Assembly (NCBI RefSeq): GCF_020511155.1
Contig: NZ_CP041216.1
Span: forward strand, 3,038,001 to 3,102,000
From: Shewanella glacialimarina
Lineage (GTDB): Bacteria; Pseudomonadota; Gammaproteobacteria; Enterobacterales; Shewanellaceae
Length of the DNA stretch: 64,000 nt
Reading direction: 5' to 3'
Part shown: piece by piece, positions 1-8,071 of the stretch
How positions within the stretch are numbered: the first letter of the stretch is position 1
How the letters are laid out: every line of letters starts with the position of its first letter
The notes under the pieces: model-generated
Seen by the model: only the letters and a program-made list of their open reading frames with translations
Databases searched by the model: none
What the model was told of the DNA's origin: nothing
Position numbers and translations under genes: made by a program

Positions 1-1235
1 AATCTCACATGCTGCTTAGCGCTGATATAGTGCTCTAAACTGCGTAAATATCCCCTGAAATTCAGATCCGTTGCCACGCGTTCGCCATGTCCATTAATGA
101 CCCAATGGTGATTTTGATTATTTATGGAAGGCCCTAGGGCACCATCGTGCCAAAATGCATGTGTTTTATTGCCAGGGTAGCTAAAATCACAGCCAAAAAG
201 TGTTATCTCCTTAATTTTAAGATATACCGCTAGATCAATCGCAGGATGAATAACACTGCCATTGGTAAATAGTCTCAGCTTCGGATACTGCTTATCTAGC
301 GTGTCATAAATAGGATTTTTGGAATAAGCAATAAACTTTGGCCCTGGCCATTGCCCGTGTATTGATGATGACAAGGTGGGGAAATAAACCAGCGTAATCG
401 ACGACGGAATTGTGTCAGGAAAATGCGCAGGGGTAATTTTATTGTCTATTGACACCACAATATCAGGAATAATATTTTCATGAATGAGTGCCTTCAGTGC
501 GGTATCCACTGCAATCATTAGTGATCGCTGGCCAATTGGCAGCTTACGCTGTGCGCGTAAATAATCGTAATGATTCTCTAAAGTGGGGCCTGAACCAATC
601 AAATGCGCTTTGTATTGCCCGTGGGGAAGAATTAATGTCGATGCGTCAGGGTCATTTGCTATCGCCTGTGCATTTTCATTTAGACGCTTCTGTACTTCAG
701 GGTTAGCGGGTTGATGCTGACGATTCACATAAGCACGATTATTTTCCAGTACTAAATGATCGCGTAAGATGGCATTTTCATTATTAGCGAGTAACAAATC
801 AGGTGTAATAACAATATTTGGCTGGTTTATTTTATGCTGATGAACTTTATAAGCAACCGTAACTCGAGGGTCGCTTAACCACTCACTTTGGTCAGTAAAG
901 CTCAACAGCAATGCTAACAGTGACAAATTGAGTGGAACCACTTCGATTGATTGTAATTGTTTGTTATCAATCAACAAACTCATCACATCTCCCATCCCAA
1001 CACCATAAACAGTCACATTGTCGCAAACTAAAGGCAACTGGTTAATCAGTAACTTAGCTTCAGCTATTCGGTTATGGCGGCTACTAAGCTGAATACCGTC
1101 AACACTGATAGTTTGATTATTCCCCTCCACAAGGTGAGCATCAAAATGATCGATAGATTCAAATTTAAGTGCCGACGCAAGAATCGGCCAACGCTGGCTG
1201 ATGATATCAACATTCTTAGCAAAAAGATCAGTCAT
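1..1235 (-). CDS. Maf/DUF115-type motility accessory glycosyltransferase (3' end outside window)
   Basis: An uninterrupted reading frame starts at ATG 1235 and reads leftward off the window, giving 411 codons with no stop. The protein matches the motility-associated-factor family (DUF115/MptE-like core): a G-S-G-P-T-L motif at residues 214-219, VDTALKALI at 243-251, a D-I-V-V-S-I-D-N stretch near 258, and TLFGCDFSYPG near 345-355. Family members are thought to transfer nonulosonic acid sugars to flagellin in the cytoplasm. No signal peptide or membrane segment is visible. The flagellar flgT/flgOP genes 7-10 kb to the right fit that role. The C-terminus is not visible, so full length is unknown. 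Family assignment is fairly sure; the exact sugar donor is not. Confidence 0.8.
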   Translation of the reverse strand, partial: MTDLFAKNVDIISQRWPILASALKFESIDHFDAHLVEGNNQTISVDGIQLSSRHNRIAEAKLLINQLPLVCDNVTVYGVGMGDVMSLLIDNKQLQSIEVVPLNLSLLALLLSFTDQSEWLSDPRVTVAYKVHQHKINQPNIVITPDLLLANNENAILRDHLVLENNRAYVNRQHQPANPEVQKRLNENAQAIANDPDASTLILPHGQYKAHLIGSGPTLENHYDYLRAQRKLPIGQRSLMIAVDTALKALIHENIIPDIVVSIDNKITPAHFPDTIPSSITLVYFPTLSSSIHGQWPGPKFIAYSKNPIYDTLDKQYPKLRLFTNGSVIHPAIDLAVYLKIKEITLFGCDFSYPGNKTHAFWHDGALGPSINNQNHHWVINGHGERVATDLNFRGYLRSLEHYISAKQHVR

Positions 1236-1748
1236 TGACACTGCCCTCGATGTATTACTTTAAAGTGAAAGTCACTAACAAATCAGTCGCTTGAAGTTAG
1301 CCTATTACAAGATTAATCAAAGTTAGCTAGATACTATTTCTCAAAACAGTAACTCGCAAGTCTTGTTTATAAAATTATCCGACAGGTGTCAAAATAGTTC
1401 GCCTATAACAATACAACGAAAGGATAATTTTAACGCTAAGTAATTATGTCATAACAAATTACTTTAACCAAACAAGGGTGTGAGCCACGAACATAGACGC
1501 TAATATAAGCTATAAATTTAGAGGTTATACTGCTCGGTAAAATGCATTGTCAATTTTAACTTAATTTTATCGATAGTGAAGAGTATGGTCTGGCAGAGCA
1601 ATTTAATGAATTGATAATAAGTCGCTGCGTTAAAAGGCAGCTTGATCGCGGTAGATATTGCTGTAAATGTTAATCTAAATACAAGCCGAAGAAGCATCCA
1701 TATTTAATGGTAAAACCTTAATCATGACGGTAAGGTCTATAACTGTAC
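1236..1748. other. Intergenic region with no recognised gene
   Basis: About 510 AT-rich bases separate the divergently placed start of the Maf gene from the end of the PAS-GGDEF gene. I see no convincing ORF or RNA gene. It must hold the Maf promoter, but no clear flagellar sigma-28 or sigma-54 box was recognised. A weak hairpin (ACCTTA at 1715-1720, TAAGGT at 1731-1736) lies just past the PAS-GGDEF stop. Confidence 0.5.
1711..1736 (-). terminator. Weak hairpin after the PAS-GGDEF gene
   Basis: Read on the minus strand, a 6-bp stem with a 10-base loop is followed by TTTTACC, 13 bases past the stop of the PAS-GGDEF gene. The stem is short and the T-run imperfect, so termination is only a suggestion. 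Confidence 0.3.
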
Positions 1749-2663
1749 TCAAGCACTAAAATACAATTCGGTTCTATTTCTGCCAAGTGTTTTAGCTTGA
1801 TACATAGCATTATCAGCTTGAGTAAATAAACTTGTAAATGATATATCTTTTGCGCTAATACTCACCCCTATACTGACTGTTAATCCAATATCACCCACTT
1901 TAATTTGAGCAATTAACTTATGCAGCCGCTGGCAAAATAATTCAGTATCACTTTTGTTCGTATCCGGTAACATGATCAAAAACTCTTCTCCGCCAAATCG
2001 AGAGACAAAATCTGTTTGACGGCAAAATCCCTTTAATAACCCGCCTAGCTCCTTCAACACTCGATCACCTTCTAAATGGCCAAAGGTGTCATTAATTTTT
2101 TTAAAATGGTCAATATCGAGTACTAACAAACCTACCGATTGCTTAGACCTTGCAGCTTGTTCAAGGGCTAAAGTGCTTCGATATTTCATTTCCCTTCGAT
2201 TGAGTAAACCGGTTAACTCGTCTGTAGACGCCAGCAACATCAACTTTTCGGCCTGATCCTCTAATGTTTTTCTTGTTTTGATTAATTCTTCATAGAGCTG
2301 GTCTCGTTTAGATGCATTGAAAAAACTCCAATATATACAGCCATCCTCACTTAAACGTGCGTTCACCGTTATCGGAATACGCACTCCTACAGCATTGAAT
2401 ATAATCAGCTGCATTTCTTCGCAAATCTTTTCATGTAACAGTGTTGGAATTAAATAACTTTGAAAAAATATTCGAGAAGATTGAGTAAATATAACATCAG
2501 CACTTTTACCTATAAGATCACCGGGCGGCCACATTAGCTCACTGGTAAAATATGAATTTACATAGGTAATCATTCTTGAGGGGTCAGTCACTAATACCCC
2601 ACACGGGAAACTATCCGGAGAGAAACCAATCGAGGTATCCCCCTCCAACTTAAGTGTTTTCAA
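1749..2663 (-). CDS. PAS-GGDEF diguanylate cyclase
   Basis: A 304-residue cytoplasmic protein with an N-terminal PAS-like domain (about residues 15-115), a short linking helix, and a C-terminal GGDEF domain (about 140-300). The active site reads GGEEF at 224-228, so it should make cyclic di-GMP from two GTP. An RQTD motif at 215-218, exactly five residues upstream, matches the RxxD product-inhibition site. The gene starts 5 bases after the stop of the alpha/beta hydrolase gene, so the two are almost certainly cotranscribed. The start is uncertain: TTG at 2663 has no good ribosome site and may rely on coupling, while a strong GGAGGGGG lies just inside the reading frame. The PAS domain is the likely input, probably receiving a signal made or bound by the hydrolase. 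Confidence 0.88.
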   Translation of the reverse strand: MKTLKLEGDTSIGFSPDSFPCGVLVTDPSRMITYVNSYFTSELMWPPGDLIGKSADVIFTQSSRIFFQSYLIPTLLHEKICEEMQLIIFNAVGVRIPITVNARLSEDGCIYWSFFNASKRDQLYEELIKTRKTLEDQAEKLMLLASTDELTGLLNRREMKYRSTLALEQAARSKQSVGLLVLDIDHFKKINDTFGHLEGDRVLKELGGLLKGFCRQTDFVSRFGGEEFLIMLPDTNKSDTELFCQRLHKLIAQIKVGDIGLTVSIGVSISAKDISFTSLFTQADNAMYQAKTLGRNRTELYFSA

Positions 2664-2668
2664 GGTAG

Positions 2669-3475
2669 TTAATTCGCATATTCTATTATCGATTTAATAA
2701 TAGCATCAGGATGCGTCATATGCAGGCAGTGGCCATCGGCTGGAATAACTTTAAGCTGGCTATGGGCTATTTCACTGGCAATAAACTCACCAATTGAGGT
2801 TGATGCCAGCGCATCATTTTCACTTTGTAAAATTAATGACGGTTGTTTAATCTCTTTCAAAAGATAACGATAATCAGATAAAAAAGTCGCTTCAGCAAAG
2901 TTTTTGGCAATAACAGGATCAGTAGAACAAAAACTGCCAGATAACTCGCCAATCAGATCATCAGAGTTATTGGTTCCCATGACTAATGGTGCTAAATAAT
3001 TAGCCCAGCCAATATAGTTTTTATCCATTAGGTTCAATAATTCTTCAAGATCTTCTTTTTCAAAGCCACCCAGGTATTCTGGAGGAAAATTTAAAAAACA
3101 CGGTGATGGGCAAACCATGATCAAGTTCGAAAACAACGTCGGTTTCTCAATTGCAGCTATTGCACCAATAATACTACTGACCGAATGACCTACAAAAATA
3201 GCATCAGTGAGCTTTAACGCTTCACAAATCTCAATAATATCTTCAGCATACCCTTCAAGTTGGCTATAGCGTTTTTTGCTGTATTGAGAAATATCAGAAG
3301 CACCCGAACCAACATAATCAAATAATACCATTTTGAAATGCTTTGCCAGTTCAGGGATTAAAAAGCGCCACATGTTTTGGTCACATCCAAAACCATGAGC
3401 AAGAAACAGCGTTTTACTGCCCTTACCGATTAACTTAACATTATTTCTAATCAATACATCATCTGCATTTAGCAT
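2669..3475 (-). CDS. RsbQ/KAI2-like alpha/beta hydrolase
   Basis: A 268-residue single-domain alpha/beta hydrolase with no signal peptide. It has the oxyanion-side FLAHGFG motif at 24-30, the nucleophile elbow GHSVS with Ser98, the acid Asp221 (QSENDA) and the base His249 (GHCLHMTHP). The overall pattern, including YVGSGASD near 54-61 and LSDYR near 199-203, resembles Bacillus RsbQ and the plant KAI2/D14 receptors. RsbQ activates the PAS domain of the phosphatase RsbP in energy-stress signalling. Here the partner gene encodes a PAS domain fused to a diguanylate cyclase, so the inferred role is to supply or sense a small hydrophobic ligand for that PAS domain. ATG 3475 follows AAGGAC at good spacing. 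Confidence 0.8.
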   Translation of the reverse strand: MLNADDVLIRNNVKLIGKGSKTLFLAHGFGCDQNMWRFLIPELAKHFKMVLFDYVGSGASDISQYSKKRYSQLEGYAEDIIEICEALKLTDAIFVGHSVSSIIGAIAAIEKPTLFSNLIMVCPSPCFLNFPPEYLGGFEKEDLEELLNLMDKNYIGWANYLAPLVMGTNNSDDLIGELSGSFCSTDPVIAKNFAEATFLSDYRYLLKEIKQPSLILQSENDALASTSIGEFIASEIAHSQLKVIPADGHCLHMTHPDAIIKSIIEYAN

Positions 3476-3717
3476 ACTTTGTCGTCCTTTTTATCAGGTC
3501 ACCAATAATGAGCGCCTGCTGACTTTGACATGGTCAATCTAATTTAGCCATAGCTAAGTTAAGAAAACCATTCAAAATTATCCATTTCATGTTCTGCATC
3601 GCCGATATTTTCCGCTGATAAAAGTCAGGTCACGTTATCAAAAATGTAAATAGCGCTTTAAAATACAATAAAGACCAGTCGCTATACACATTGAAGTATT
3701 GAAAGTTTTGGGCTGAG

Positions 3718-4094
3718 TGGTTTGGCATCGCATCACAGAACGCGCAGTGCTTAGTGGCACTGAAAAAGGCCTACACTTTCAAAAGAACTGCCACCATTCA
3801 CGATTTAAAACGAACCATCGCCAGTTGGAGCGTCATGCGAGGCGGTAACATTCAAACCACCCATAAATCTGCTAGGTCATAAGGTAATCCCCCATACCCC
3901 TAGGGATTTAAACAAGAGCCAGTACCTATGCGCATTTGGATATTGAGCAGGTGAGAGCTGAGTTAGGTATTACCACAGCGCATTTACTGGGGACTTTTCA
4001 GCAAGAGTCTAAGGTTGAGAGATTGGTAAGGGGAATAGAACAGCTCTCTGCGGATGAAAAGAGAGCTGCAAGCAAAACTAGAGCAAATAATTAA
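3718..4094 (+). pseudogene. Decayed tyrosine recombinase 3' end, copy 1
   Basis: This stretch aligns base by base with the regions at 4634 and 6150 and is a remnant of the catalytic end of a phage-type integrase. In one frame it reads IHDLKRTIASWSVMRGGN (the HxxR box). The LLGH box is broken by about 18 inserted bases near 3880. The tail DIEQVRAELGITTAHLLGTFQQ continues in another frame. No intact start, N-terminal domain or complete frame exists, so it is non-functional. Its end (TAA about 4094) overlaps the stop of the convergent lipoprotein gene at 4091. Confidence 0.8.
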
Positions 4095-4429
4095 CCAGCT
4101 ACAGTAAGACCTTGTTTTTTAAATTCTAGTGCTTTTTCTACAGTAAAACCTTTGCTCAACCATTTAGAGGCTTCACGGGGAGAAAATCCCGCTCTGTGCC
4201 AAGTAACAATATCATTTGGTGAATGAATTCCAGCTTGAACCCAACCGCTTGCATCTGATGGAGTAAACCCATTGCGTCTAAGTGATTTAGCATCGTAGGC
4301 TTGCACACCAATACCACTCCATGCATTAATTTCCTCATGTGGAATTCCAGCCCAAGGGCTTGGTTCTGATGCGCATCCAGTTAGCGTCAAAATGCTTGTT
4401 ACAAGTGTTGCTAGAACTGCTTTCTTCAT
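4091..4429 (-). CDS. Small lipoprotein with W-x3-GF helical repeats (cargo gene)
   Basis: A 112-residue protein with an N-terminal signal and lipobox LTGC (Cys19), so it should be a lipid-anchored envelope protein. The mature part is built from about five degenerate 13-15-residue units of the pattern A-x2-W-x3-GF-(S/T)P-x2-A, for example RRNGFTPSDASGW and HRAGFSPREASKW. I do not recognise a named family. It sits between integrase remnants 1 and 2, tail to tail with the first, and is read as accessory cargo. Small lipoproteins carried by phage-derived elements sometimes block superinfection; that is only a possibility here. It could equally be a general envelope protein. Confidence 0.7.
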   Translation of the reverse strand: MKKAVLATLVTSILTLTGCASEPSPWAGIPHEEINAWSGIGVQAYDAKSLRRNGFTPSDASGWVQAGIHSPNDIVTWHRAGFSPREASKWLSKGFTVEKALEFKKQGLTVAG

Positions 4430-4633
4430 TTTAATTCCTTTTAAACTTTGTCAGTCAAACTTAATAAAAGACTCAATAAATCATAACTTAAGCGAATTAT
4501 TTTAAGATGTAACATACTTGTTTCACAAGCGTTATTTATAAAAATTAAGTTGTTGGTAAATTTCTTAGCTACCTCAAAGTTCATTTTGTAATACGGACTA
4601 ACAATCACAAGGCTTTAGGGATCAAATCAAACA

Positions 4634-5025
4634 AGGCAAGCAAAGGTAGCTTTTGGCATCGCATCACAGAACGCGCAGAGCTTCGTGGTGCAGAAAAAGG
4701 CCTACACTTTCAAAAAGAGCTGACAGTATTAACGATTTAAGGCGAACCATAGCAAGTTGGATCGTCATGCGAGGTAGTAACATTCAAACGACGAGTAAGC
4801 TGCTAGGCAATAGCCCTAGAGATTTAAACAAGAGCCAGTATTACAGACAGTACCTATGCTCATTTAGATATTGAACATGTTAGGGCTGAATTGGGTATTA
4901 CTACAGCTCATCTGCTTGGAACTTTTCAACATGAATCGAAAGTTGATAAGTTAATGAGGGAGATTGAACAGCTCTCAGAAGATGAAAAAAAAGAGCTGTA
5001 CAATAAATTAGTCAAATTTAGCTGA
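4634..5025 (+). pseudogene. Decayed tyrosine recombinase 3' end, copy 2
   Basis: The best preserved tail of the three copies. One frame gives NDLRRTIASWIVMRGSN followed by TTSKLLGNSPRDLNKSQYY, matching the HxxR and LLGH boxes, with the H of each box changed to N (INDLRRT, LLGN). After a shift the frame continues as QYAHLDIEHVRAELG, with the catalytic-type tyrosine, and ends KKELYNKLVKFS then TGA at 5023-5025. The upstream part is out of frame with the HxxR part in all three copies, so the lesion is shared. It ends 4 bases before the stop of the convergent gene at 5030. It cannot encode an active recombinase. Confidence 0.8.
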
Positions 5026-5029
5026 TATT

Positions 5030-5527
5030 TTACAATCCATTTGAATCATAAAGTTCATTTAATTCCATCTGCTCCTTTTCAGAAATGAATAAAGGAAAGG
5101 CTTCAAAAGCAATTTTAAATTTGCGGATATCACTTAAGCTTTGTGCATTAAAGTAATCATTAGCAATTGAATTGTTGTATCGATGATCTAACAGTATTTT
5201 AACTTTTCCAAAAATAACTTTATCTACCGCTTTTTGCGCTATAAGACTAGTGTCTTGAATCATTATAGTCCTGATGTCAATCAAGCCGTGAAGGTAGGAT
5301 ACTCTCTCCTTCCAATTTTCAAGATTTAATTCATCACTTCCTTTGGAATTTAATCTATATATTTCTATTCCACATTCAGGGCATTTCTGCCCTAAACAAG
5401 GTTTTTCAAATTGTTCTTGCCTAGTTACTGCACAGCTATCATTAACTACGCCGACAAACATTACACACATTATTACACTGGCAGTAATTAGCTTATAGCC
5501 GTATGGAAAAATTTTATAGAGCATCAT
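5030..5527 (-). CDS. Predicted exported cysteine-containing protein (cargo gene)
   Basis: A 165-residue protein of unknown family. A hydrophobic stretch at about residues 12-33 looks like a signal peptide or membrane anchor, followed by a CLGQKCPEC cluster at about 44-52 that could form disulfides or bind metal outside the cytoplasm. The rest is mostly helical, charged and without motifs I know. ATG 5527 follows AGGTG and lies 1 base past the stop of the upstream 155-residue gene, so the two form one operon. It is the distal gene of the cargo between integrase remnants 2 and 3. No function is proposed beyond an envelope location. Confidence 0.6.
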   Translation of the reverse strand: MMLYKIFPYGYKLITASVIMCVMFVGVVNDSCAVTRQEQFEKPCLGQKCPECGIEIYRLNSKGSDELNLENWKERVSYLHGLIDIRTIMIQDTSLIAQKAVDKVIFGKVKILLDHRYNNSIANDYFNAQSLSDIRKFKIAFEAFPLFISEKEQMELNELYDSNGL

Positions 5528-5528
5528 T

Positions 5529-5996
5529 TCACCTATGATTTAGTAGTTCAGAAAGAATTTCAGCCGATTCTAAACTCTGCTGCGGACTAATATTCAATGG
5601 CGTATTATTAATACTAGCTTGCATTAACTTTATCGCTCGCTCCTGTTCTGTTGTATTAGGCCAGCCATTAATTTTTTGCTGCCGAAGAAAAGTATTTTGC
5701 AAAATTTGGTAAATAAAATGATCTATAGCGGCAAGAGAGTTAGAGTATTCATTATCAATAATAGTCGCTCTTAGTTGCTCAAGCTCTTCCAGTTGCTGAA
5801 TGAGAATAATTCTTATTAGAGCATTATGGTGACTAGTTGTATTATTGATAATCTCTGAGATATCAATTTTGCACTCTTTAGAAACCTCATCAGCCGTACA
5901 ATAGCCAAAAGCACAAATTTCGTCCGCTTGTGAGGTATTAAAGATTAAAGACGCTACCTGAATAATAGCGATGGTAAGTAATGATAGTTTTTTCAT
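5529..5996 (-). CDS. Predicted periplasmic protein with CxxxxC motif (cargo gene)
   Basis: A 155-residue protein with a clear signal peptide (about 1-24, cleavage near SQA-DE) and an early CAFGYC motif in the mature part. The remainder is predominantly helical with leucine-rich stretches (IRIILIQQLEELEQLRATI). I recognise no family. It is the first gene of a two-gene unit with the next exported cysteine protein, separated by 1 base. The shared layout (export signal, early cysteine motif, helical body) suggests the two act together in the periplasm. Its AT-rich, island-like context suggests transfer. Confidence 0.6.
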   Translation of the reverse strand: MKKLSLLTIAIIQVASLIFNTSQADEICAFGYCTADEVSKECKIDISEIINNTTSHHNALIRIILIQQLEELEQLRATIIDNEYSNSLAAIDHFIYQILQNTFLRQQKINGWPNTTEQERAIKLMQASINNTPLNISPQQSLESAEILSELLNHR

Positions 5997-6149
5997 AGAA
6001 ATCCATTTCGTACTTTTTTGTAAACTCTAACTTAAAATTCATCATGTTGCGATAGTCTCGTAGTGCTAAATCATAAGTAAATTTACAAAATGAAGGTTAA
6101 AAACCGATACCGTGCCACTAACTAAATAAACGATGAATATTCTGACTAG

Positions 6150-6521
6150 AGGAGGCCAAGAAGCAGCCAAAGGTGAACGCTTTGTATTCCCGAGTGAGCG
6201 CAGGCAGGTAAAGGCAGCTTTTGGCATCGCATTACAGAACGTACTGAGCTTCGTTGCATAGAAAAAGGTCTATGCTTTCAAAAAGAGTTGTCACCATTCA
6301 CGATTTAAGGCGAACCATCGCCAGCTGGAGCGTCATGCGAGGCGGTAACATTCAAACGACGAGTAAGCTGTTAGGCCATAGCCCTAAGAATTTAGACAAA
6401 AGCCAGTATCACACACTGCAACTATGCTCATTTAGATATTGAGCATGTTATGGCTGAGTTGGGAATTACAACGGCACATTTATTAGGAACCAACATACCG
6501 TCACTGGGTGTGGCGGTATAG
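6150..6521 (+). pseudogene. Decayed tyrosine recombinase 3' end, copy 3
   Basis: This copy extends furthest upstream, reading AAKGERFVFPSERRQVKAAF, the VFPS segment typical of integrases before the HxxR box. The HxxR/LLGH part is intact in one frame: IHDLRRTIASWSVMRGGN then TTSKLLGHSPKNLDKSQYH. The tail DIEHVMAELGITTAHLLGT is in another frame and then diverges to TNIPSLGVAV and TAG at 6519-6521. The C-terminal 30 or so residues of copy 2 are replaced. It ends 2 bases before the stop of the convergent 373-residue gene. Confidence 0.8.
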
Positions 6522-6523
6522 AT

Positions 6524-7645
6524 TTATAACCATTTATATTTGTGACCAGTAGCGATGAGGTTTTGCTTTAACCTATTTTTCATTTCATCGCTTGCCCTGA
6601 AATAAACAGATTTAATGTCATTGTCGTAAGCGTCTTGGCTAAACCCGCGTTCTTTTGCTTTGTCATACCACTTATGGCCTAAGTCAAACTCACCCGTTGA
6701 AAGGTAAACAGCGCCTAGCAAAGTACATGGCCTGAAATTTAATGGTGTCACTTCATGTGCTTCTAAACCAAGTTTAATTGAATTCACATAATCCTTTAAG
6801 TCTCTGCAAACGCCACCGTATGTGGTTAATAAAGCAGATTTTAACTTCTTTTCATTCTTAGGGATATTAAACGGATATGATTCATCTAGCGCTTTTTTTA
6901 TTTTAGTCAGCACTTCAGCTTTTCTATATGCAGCACTGGCATTAACCAGCTCCCAAGGTAGGCTTTTTTGTTTCCAGTTTTGAAAATGAACGTGTGCAAG
7001 TTGAAGGTGATATTTCTGTACAACAAGTTCAGTTGAAAAACCAACACTATCTAACCATTTAAGCTCTTCAGGAGTAATTGCATTCTTACGCAGTTGAGTC
7101 AAAAGCTTATCTACACGGGAATTCTTTTGAATATTTCTGACTTCAAAATCCTCAAAATCAACACGGCTTGCTTTGAATGCTTCTGCTTTTTTTCTAAGTT
7201 GATTCTGTAACATTTCAGCTTTTGCTTTAGCTTCAGATAGAACTTTAGCTTTTCGTTCAAGAATCTCCTGCCGTTTTAGTGCTTCAATTTCATCGAGTTT
7301 GGATTGGTAATGAGAAATAACAACATCGACAACATCTTTATTGGCTTCTTTTGATAACTCTGTTTGGCTTGTTGTAAGCCTTCTTTTTGTTTCGACTTTA
7401 AGTTTAAGCCCATCACAAATTAAACTTTCAAGCTTATCTGCAACGTTTTCTTTTGAATTAACAGCCCTGAAAAGCTGACGTGTCGTTTGCCCCAACGCAA
7501 TAGACATAATTTCAAGATCAGATTCTAAAACACAAATATCGTGTTGAGTTATGTATTTCACAAAAAGGTCAATGTAGGTACTTAAAAGAGGATACTGCAA
7601 TTTTGGAAATAGCAGTTGAGCTTGAGCGATCTGTTTATTAACCAC
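6524..7645 (-). CDS. Uncharacterised coiled-coil/TPR-like cytoplasmic protein (cargo gene)
   Basis: A 373-residue protein with no signal or membrane segment. Residues about 115-175 form a strongly charged coiled coil (KRQEILERKAKVLSEAKAKAEM). The C-terminal third resembles a TPR pair (LLGAVYLSTGEFDLGHKWYDKAKERGF). I do not recognise the family. The only upstream start in frame is GTG 7645 with a poor ribosome site, so the true start is uncertain. It lies between integrase remnant 3 and the tRNA-Arg gene, the position where the most recently acquired cargo of a tRNA-targeted element would lie. A host-defence role is possible but has no direct motif support. Confidence 0.6.
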   Translation of the reverse strand: MVNKQIAQAQLLFPKLQYPLLSTYIDLFVKYITQHDICVLESDLEIMSIALGQTTRQLFRAVNSKENVADKLESLICDGLKLKVETKRRLTTSQTELSKEANKDVVDVVISHYQSKLDEIEALKRQEILERKAKVLSEAKAKAEMLQNQLRKKAEAFKASRVDFEDFEVRNIQKNSRVDKLLTQLRKNAITPEELKWLDSVGFSTELVVQKYHLQLAHVHFQNWKQKSLPWELVNASAAYRKAEVLTKIKKALDESYPFNIPKNEKKLKSALLTTYGGVCRDLKDYVNSIKLGLEAHEVTPLNFRPCTLLGAVYLSTGEFDLGHKWYDKAKERGFSQDAYDNDIKSVYFRASDEMKNRLKQNLIATGHKYKWL

Positions 7646-7854
7646 AGTAAAAATCCATTTTTATGACGTTGATTTAATAGAAAACTATTGGAAATACGCT
7701 TAAATGTCCATGATTGAGTTCAAACTATCAAAAAGCGGAGTTTTGAAGAGTGCTTAAAAAATTCCAAAAAAGGGGTTTCCAGAGGCGGCACATAGGCGGA
7801 ACCACTTTTGGCGATTTTATTAAGAGTTTGATTTTAAGATAAAAAGAGGTGTTA

Positions 7855-7930
7855 TGGTCTCCCCACAGGGACTCGAACCCCGATCGGCCGCTTAGGAGGC
7901 GGCTGCTCTATCCTGTTGAGCTATAGGAAG
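7855..7930 (-). tRNA. tRNA-Arg (anticodon CCT), CCA encoded
   Basis: The minus strand folds as a complete 76-base tRNA. The acceptor stem CTTCCTA pairs with TGGGGAG (two G-U pairs), followed by discriminator A and CCA at 7855-7857. The D-stem is GCTC/GAGC, the anticodon stem GCCGC/GCGGC holds loop CTCCTAA with anticodon CCT, and the T-arm contains TTCGAGT. It decodes AGG. Its 3' end faces the integrase-remnant array, the usual geometry when tRNA 3' ends serve as attachment sites. I saw no obvious duplicate of the 3' end at the far side of the array. Confidence 0.95.
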
Positions 7931-8024
7931 ACGAAACTGATTATACTGGTTTTCAGCCTGATGAAAAGAGCTTATAGGCGATTAAAATCGTTAGGATTTA
8001 ATTGCTTAATTATTAAACTGATTT

Positions 8025-8060
8025 AAATAAGACAAAAGTTGCTCACCTTTTGTCTTATTT
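8025..8060 (-). terminator. Terminator after flgT
   Basis: A perfect 14-bp stem (8025-8038 with 8047-8060) with an 8-base loop; on the minus strand the right arm reads CTTTTGTCTTATTT. It lies 12 bases past the flgT stop. Confidence 0.8.
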
Positions 8061-8071
8061 ACCCTAAACAC

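Noticed and set aside
488..706. 72-codon plus-strand frame
   Set aside because: It lies antisense inside the uninterrupted Maf/DUF115 gene that runs off the left edge.
4653..4874. Reading the 73-codon and 62-codon frames at 4653 and 6254 as intact genes
   Set aside because: Both are the HxxR/LLGH part of decayed integrase copies, out of frame with their tails and lacking N-terminal domains.
3476..7854. Attachment-site duplicate of the tRNA-Arg 3' end
   Set aside because: I scanned by eye for the T-arm/acceptor sequence on the far side of the array and found no convincing copy; a computed repeat search would decide.
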